From assembly GCF_001541345.2 (NCBI RefSeq), contig NZ_LMVL02000003.1:496001-560000 (forward strand): DNA of 64,000 nucleotides. Reading direction: 5' to 3'. The position numbers and the translations under genes are program-made. The stretch comes from Gillisella vitis (GTDB lineage: Bacteria > Pseudomonadota > Alphaproteobacteria > Rhizobiales > Rhizobiaceae). Shown piece by piece: positions 61,174-64,000 of the stretch; the stretch's first letter is position 1; every line of letters starts with the position of its first letter. Under the pieces are notes generated by a model. That model made no database searches and was not told the DNA's origin. It saw only the letters and a list, made by a program, of their open reading frames with translations.

Positions 61174-62508
61174 ATGCCGATCAATATCACCATGCCGGCC
61201 CTCTCTCCCACGATGGAAGAGGGCAATCTGGCCAAGTGGCTGGTCAAGGAAGGCGATACCGTCAAGTCTGGCGACGTGATCGCCGAGATTGAAACCGACA
61301 AGGCAACCATGGAAGTGGAAGCGGTCGATGAAGGCGTCGTTGCCAAGATCGTTGTTCCCGCTGGTACCGAAGGCGTCAAGGTCAATGCGCTGATCGCCAT
61401 TCTCGCCGCTGAAGGCGAGGATGTCTCGGCTGCTGCGGCTGGTGGCGGTGCAGCCGCTCCAGCAAAAGCTGAGGCACCCAAGGCCGAAGCTCCAAAGGCC
61501 GAAACTCCTGCTGCCAAGGCAGATGCTCCTGCTGCTGCCCCTCAGGCCGCTGCTCCGGCAGCCGCCTCCGGCGACCGTGTCTTCTCGTCACCGCTTGCCC
61601 GTCGTCTCGCCAAGGAAGCCGGTCTTGATCTCAAGGCGATTTCCGGCACTGGTCCGAAGGGCCGAGTGGTAAAGAGCGACGTCGAAAAGGCTGTCAGCAC
61701 CGGTGGTGCAAAGCCTGCTGCCGCTCCTGCGGCGTCTGGCGCGGCACCTGCTCCGGCGCTGGCCAAGGGCATGTCTGACGATGCCGTGCTCAAGCTGTTT
61801 GCCGAAGGTTCCTACGAGCTTGTGCCACATGACGGCATGCGCAAGACCATCGCCAAGCGCTTGCTGGAATCGAAGCAGACCATTCCGCATTTCTACGTCT
61901 CCGTGGATTGCGAACTGGATGCCCTGCTGGCGCTTCGCGCCCAGCTCAACACCGCCGCTCCCGAAAAGGACGGCAAGCCGGTCTACAAGCTCTCGGTCAA
62001 CGACATGGTCATCAAGGCCATGGCTCTGGCGCTGCGCGATGTGCCGGATGCCAACGTTTCCTGGACCGACACCAACATGGTCAAGCACAAGCATGCCGAT
62101 GTCGGCGTGGCTGTGTCGATCCCCGGCGGCCTGATCACCCCGATCATCCGCCAGGCCGAGTTGAAGAGCCTGTCCGCCATTTCCAACGAAATGAAGGATC
62201 TGGGCGCACGCGCCAAGGGCCGCAAGCTGAAGCCTGAAGAATATCAGGGCGGCACAACAGCGGTCTCCAATATGGGCATGATGGGCGTCAAGAACTTTGC
62301 CGCCGTGGTCAACCCGCCGCATGCCACCATTCTGGCAGTCGGTGCTGGTGAAGAGCGCGTTGTCGTGAAGAAGGGCGAAATGAAAATCGCCAATGTCATG
62401 ACGGTGACGCTGTCCACCGACCACCGTGCGGTTGATGGAGCCTTGGGTGCCGAACTTCTCGGTGCGTTCAAACGCTACATCGAAAACCCGATGGGCATGC
62501 TGGTCTGA
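61174..62508 (+). CDS. pdhC: Dihydrolipoyllysine acetyltransferase (PDH E2)
   Basis: The 444-residue core subunit has one lipoyl domain (Lys in [15 protein letters not shown]), an Ala/Pro/Lys linker, a peripheral subunit-binding domain ([36 protein letters not shown]) and a catalytic domain ending with the active-site [16 protein letters not shown]. The first 80 residues are nearly identical to those of pdhB, pointing to domain duplication within the operon. It follows pdhB by 15 nt. Confidence 0.97.
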   Translation: MPINITMPALSPTMEEGNLAKWLVKEGDTVKSGDVIAEIETDKATMEVEAVDEGVVAKIVVPAGTEGVKVNALIAILAAEGEDVSAAAAGGGAAAPAKAEAPKAEAPKAETPAAKADAPAAAPQAAAPAAASGDRVFSSPLARRLAKEAGLDLKAISGTGPKGRVVKSDVEKAVSTGGAKPAAAPAASGAAPAPALAKGMSDDAVLKLFAEGSYELVPHDGMRKTIAKRLLESKQTIPHFYVSVDCELDALLALRAQLNTAAPEKDGKPVYKLSVNDMVIKAMALALRDVPDANVSWTDTNMVKHKHADVGVAVSIPGGLITPIIRQAELKSLSAISNEMKDLGARAKGRKLKPEEYQGGTTAVSNMGMMGVKNFAAVVNPPHATILAVGAGEERVVVKKGEMKIANVMTVTLSTDHRAVDGALGAELLGAFKRYIENPMGMLV

Positions 62509-62571
62509 TGAAATTGGGGAGGGGTGGCTTTATTCACCTTTCCCCTCTCGTTTCTGCAAGGTGGGCCACGA

Positions 62572-63210
62572 ATGAGAACCGTTCTCGCATACGGCGACAG
62601 TCTGACCTGGGGATATGACCCAGTCGCCCTTGGCCGTCACGCCCATGAGGACCGCTGGACCAGCGTGTTGCAAAAGGCGCTTGGTCATGGCGTGAGGATC
62701 GTTGCCGAAGGTTTGAACGGGCGCACGACTGCTTATGACGATCATCTGGCGGATTGCGACCGCAATGGCGTGAGGCTGTTGCCGAGCATTCTTGAAACCC
62801 ACAAGCCTTTGGATCTGGTGATCCTGATGCTGGGTACCAATGATTTGAAGCGCGGCATTCAGGGTACGGCGATTGGCGCGACGAGCGGTATCAAGCGGTT
62901 GGTGAAGCTGGTTCATCAGCATGACTGGGGCTTCGATTTCGAAGGCCCGGATGTGCTGATTGTGTCGCCGCCGCCGATCCGCGAGACCGCCAATGTGATG
63001 TTCGGAGCAATGTTCAATCATTCGATCGAGGAAGGCGGAATGCTGGCCAGCATGTACCGCGATGCGGCGGATGAATTGGGCTGCGGGTTTTTCGATGCCG
63101 GTTCGGTGGCCAAGACCACGCCGCTGGATGGCATTCATCTCGATGCTGACAATACCCGCGCCATCGGGCGCGGTTTGGAGCCGGTGGTGCGGATGATGCT
63201 GGGCCTGTGA
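62572..63210 (+). CDS. SGNH/GDSL-family hydrolase
   Basis: The 212-residue esterase-type hydrolase has block I GDSLTWGYDP, block II G in NGRTT, block III GTNDLK and block V DGIHLDADN, giving the Ser-Asp-His set. No signal peptide is present when starting at 62572, where AAGGTGG precedes the ATG. It lies within the pyruvate dehydrogenase operon between E2 and lpdA. Its substrate, and whether it serves the complex, are unknown. Confidence 0.9.
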   Translation: MRTVLAYGDSLTWGYDPVALGRHAHEDRWTSVLQKALGHGVRIVAEGLNGRTTAYDDHLADCDRNGVRLLPSILETHKPLDLVILMLGTNDLKRGIQGTAIGATSGIKRLVKLVHQHDWGFDFEGPDVLIVSPPPIRETANVMFGAMFNHSIEEGGMLASMYRDAADELGCGFFDAGSVAKTTPLDGIHLDADNTRAIGRGLEPVVRMMLGL

Positions 63211-63306
63211 AGGGAAAGCATCGACGGTAACGCGGGTTGATTGGAATCAAGGAATGACCATGTGGCGGGTTTAAAGTGATCTTGCAACCTTGAAGGGGGA
63301 AAGATC

Positions 63307-63573
63307 ATGTCCAACACTCCGCATGAACTGGCAGAGGAATTTCCGGAATTTGTGACTCTGATGCGGCATTTGAAGGAAACGGACGGCCATTTCGTCCGGC
63401 TGTTCGATGCCTATCACGAGATCAACCGGCAGGTTCACCGCGCTGAAACCGATATAGAGCCGCTCGACGACTTCCATATGGAAGACCTCAGGAAGAAGCG
63501 GATGCGGCTCAAGGACGAAATCTACGGGATGCTGGTTCGTCATGAACCGGAGGCCGAGACGCCGGTGCTATAA
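63307..63573 (+). CDS. YdcH/DUF465-family protein
   Basis: The 88-residue helical protein matches the DUF465/YdcH pattern: HLKETDGHFVRLFDAYHEINRQVHRAE, then LRKKRMRLKDEIYGML. It is likely a small antiparallel coiled coil of unknown function. AAGGGGGAAAG precedes the ATG. It lies between the SGNH hydrolase and lpdA. Confidence 0.88.
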   Translation: MSNTPHELAEEFPEFVTLMRHLKETDGHFVRLFDAYHEINRQVHRAETDIEPLDDFHMEDLRKKRMRLKDEIYGMLVRHEPEAETPVL

Positions 63574-63651
63574 AGCCGGTTGCGCTTCCAGTCCCGTCAC
63601 GGGTTGGGCTTTAGGGCCTGGCCCCAAGGAAACCGAGGAATGGAAGCGCCC

Positions 63652-64000
63652 ATGTCGAATGCTTATGACGTCATCATCATCGGGTCCGGCCCTGGCGGCT
63701 ATGTGACTGCGATCCGTGCCGCCCAGCTTGGCCTGAAAATCGCGATTGTCGAGCGCGAGCATCTTGGCGGCATCTGCCTCAACTGGGGCTGTATCCCCAC
63801 CAAGGCGCTGCTGCGGTCAGCGGAAATTCTCGATCACGCCAATCACGCCAAGAGCTACGGCCTGACGCTGAACGGCACCATGACCGCCGATGTGAAAGAC
63901 GTTGTTGCCCGGTCTCGCGGCGTATCGGCCCGCCTTAACGGCGGCGTTGCCTATCTGATGAAGAAGAACAAGATCGATGTGATCTGGGGTGAGGCCAAGC
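63652..64000 (+). CDS. lpdA: Dihydrolipoyl dehydrogenase (E3), 3' end cut by the window
   Basis: About 116 residues are visible. FAD-binding IIIGSGPGGYVTAIRAAQLG, then VEREHLGGICLNWGCIPTKALL with the redox-active CLNWGC pair, identify lipoamide dehydrogenase, which reoxidises lipoyl groups of the complex. I took the ATG at 63652 (MSNAYDVI); an in-frame ATG at 63640 adds four residues and is closer to AAGGA. The frame is open to the window end. Confidence 0.94.
   Translation, partial: MSNAYDVIIIGSGPGGYVTAIRAAQLGLKIAIVEREHLGGICLNWGCIPTKALLRSAEILDHANHAKSYGLTLNGTMTADVKDVVARSRGVSARLNGGVAYLMKKNKIDVIWGEAK

Overview
This window looks like chromosomal DNA of a Rhizobiaceae bacterium (Agrobacterium / Allorhizobium / Rhizobium type). 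Pointers are the GC-rich, densely packed genes, the block eno - ftsB - pdhA - pdhB - pdhC - SGNH hydrolase - YdcH - lpdA, an E1-beta subunit carrying its own lipoyl domain, a class II (plant-type) DAHP synthase, a Usg-family protein, a very long UvrB, a PleC/DivJ/PdhS-type kinase, and a FixK/FNR-box-linked ccoNOQP operon. Only one tRNA gene (Asn) was recognised. No CRISPR array, prophage or complete insertion sequence was seen, and nearly all genes are housekeeping or conserved accessory genes. The species assignment is inference.

Layout. 0-9 kb: nadE with a TolB-like protein, a cobalamin riboswitch before bluB, an Rrf2-type repressor divergent from an epoxide-hydrolase-like enzyme with two matching operators between them, tyrS, an anmK gene fused to a GNAT acetyltransferase domain, a small secreted His/Arg-rich protein, and tRNA-Asn. 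9-16 kb: histidine kinase, SNase-like protein and uracil-DNA glycosylase pair, Lrp regulator, GlxR-type dehydrogenase, proline iminopeptidase, methyltransferase, Usg. 16-19 kb: a polar amino acid ABC transporter operon (binding protein and two permeases) without an ATPase. 19-26 kb: a proline-rich OmpA-domain protein with a collagen-like stretch, then molybdenum-cofactor genes (moaA, DMT exporter-like gene, mobA, mobB), a DUF971 gene and a diguanylate cyclase. 26-31 kb: class I and class II fumarases separated by a small unknown gene.

31-39 kb: YcbB-type L,D-transpeptidase with TTAACC sites upstream, gph, rpiA, a DUF2059 protein, glutathione reductase, class II DAHP synthase, and a hemerythrin-like protein. 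39-43 kb: FixK box and ccoNOQP. 43-54 kb: VOC proteins, a degenerate-GGDEF/EAL protein, uvrB, a YwrD-like gamma-glutamyltransferase, two related amidohydrolases and a secreted UbiC-like protein. 54-64 kb: VOC protein - kdsA - eno - ftsB, then the pyruvate dehydrogenase operon, with lpdA cut by the window end.

The least explained material is non-coding. It includes two inverted, covarying palindromes with complementary loops between ftsB and pdhA, and tandem hairpins after uvrB. A dyad element of about 30 bp is shared between 39.2 and 54.6 kb. The terminator after aroG contains a sequence resembling an IS3-family end. The Rrf2 intergenic region has an ordered operator array. No entirely new multi-gene system could be supported from the sequence alone.
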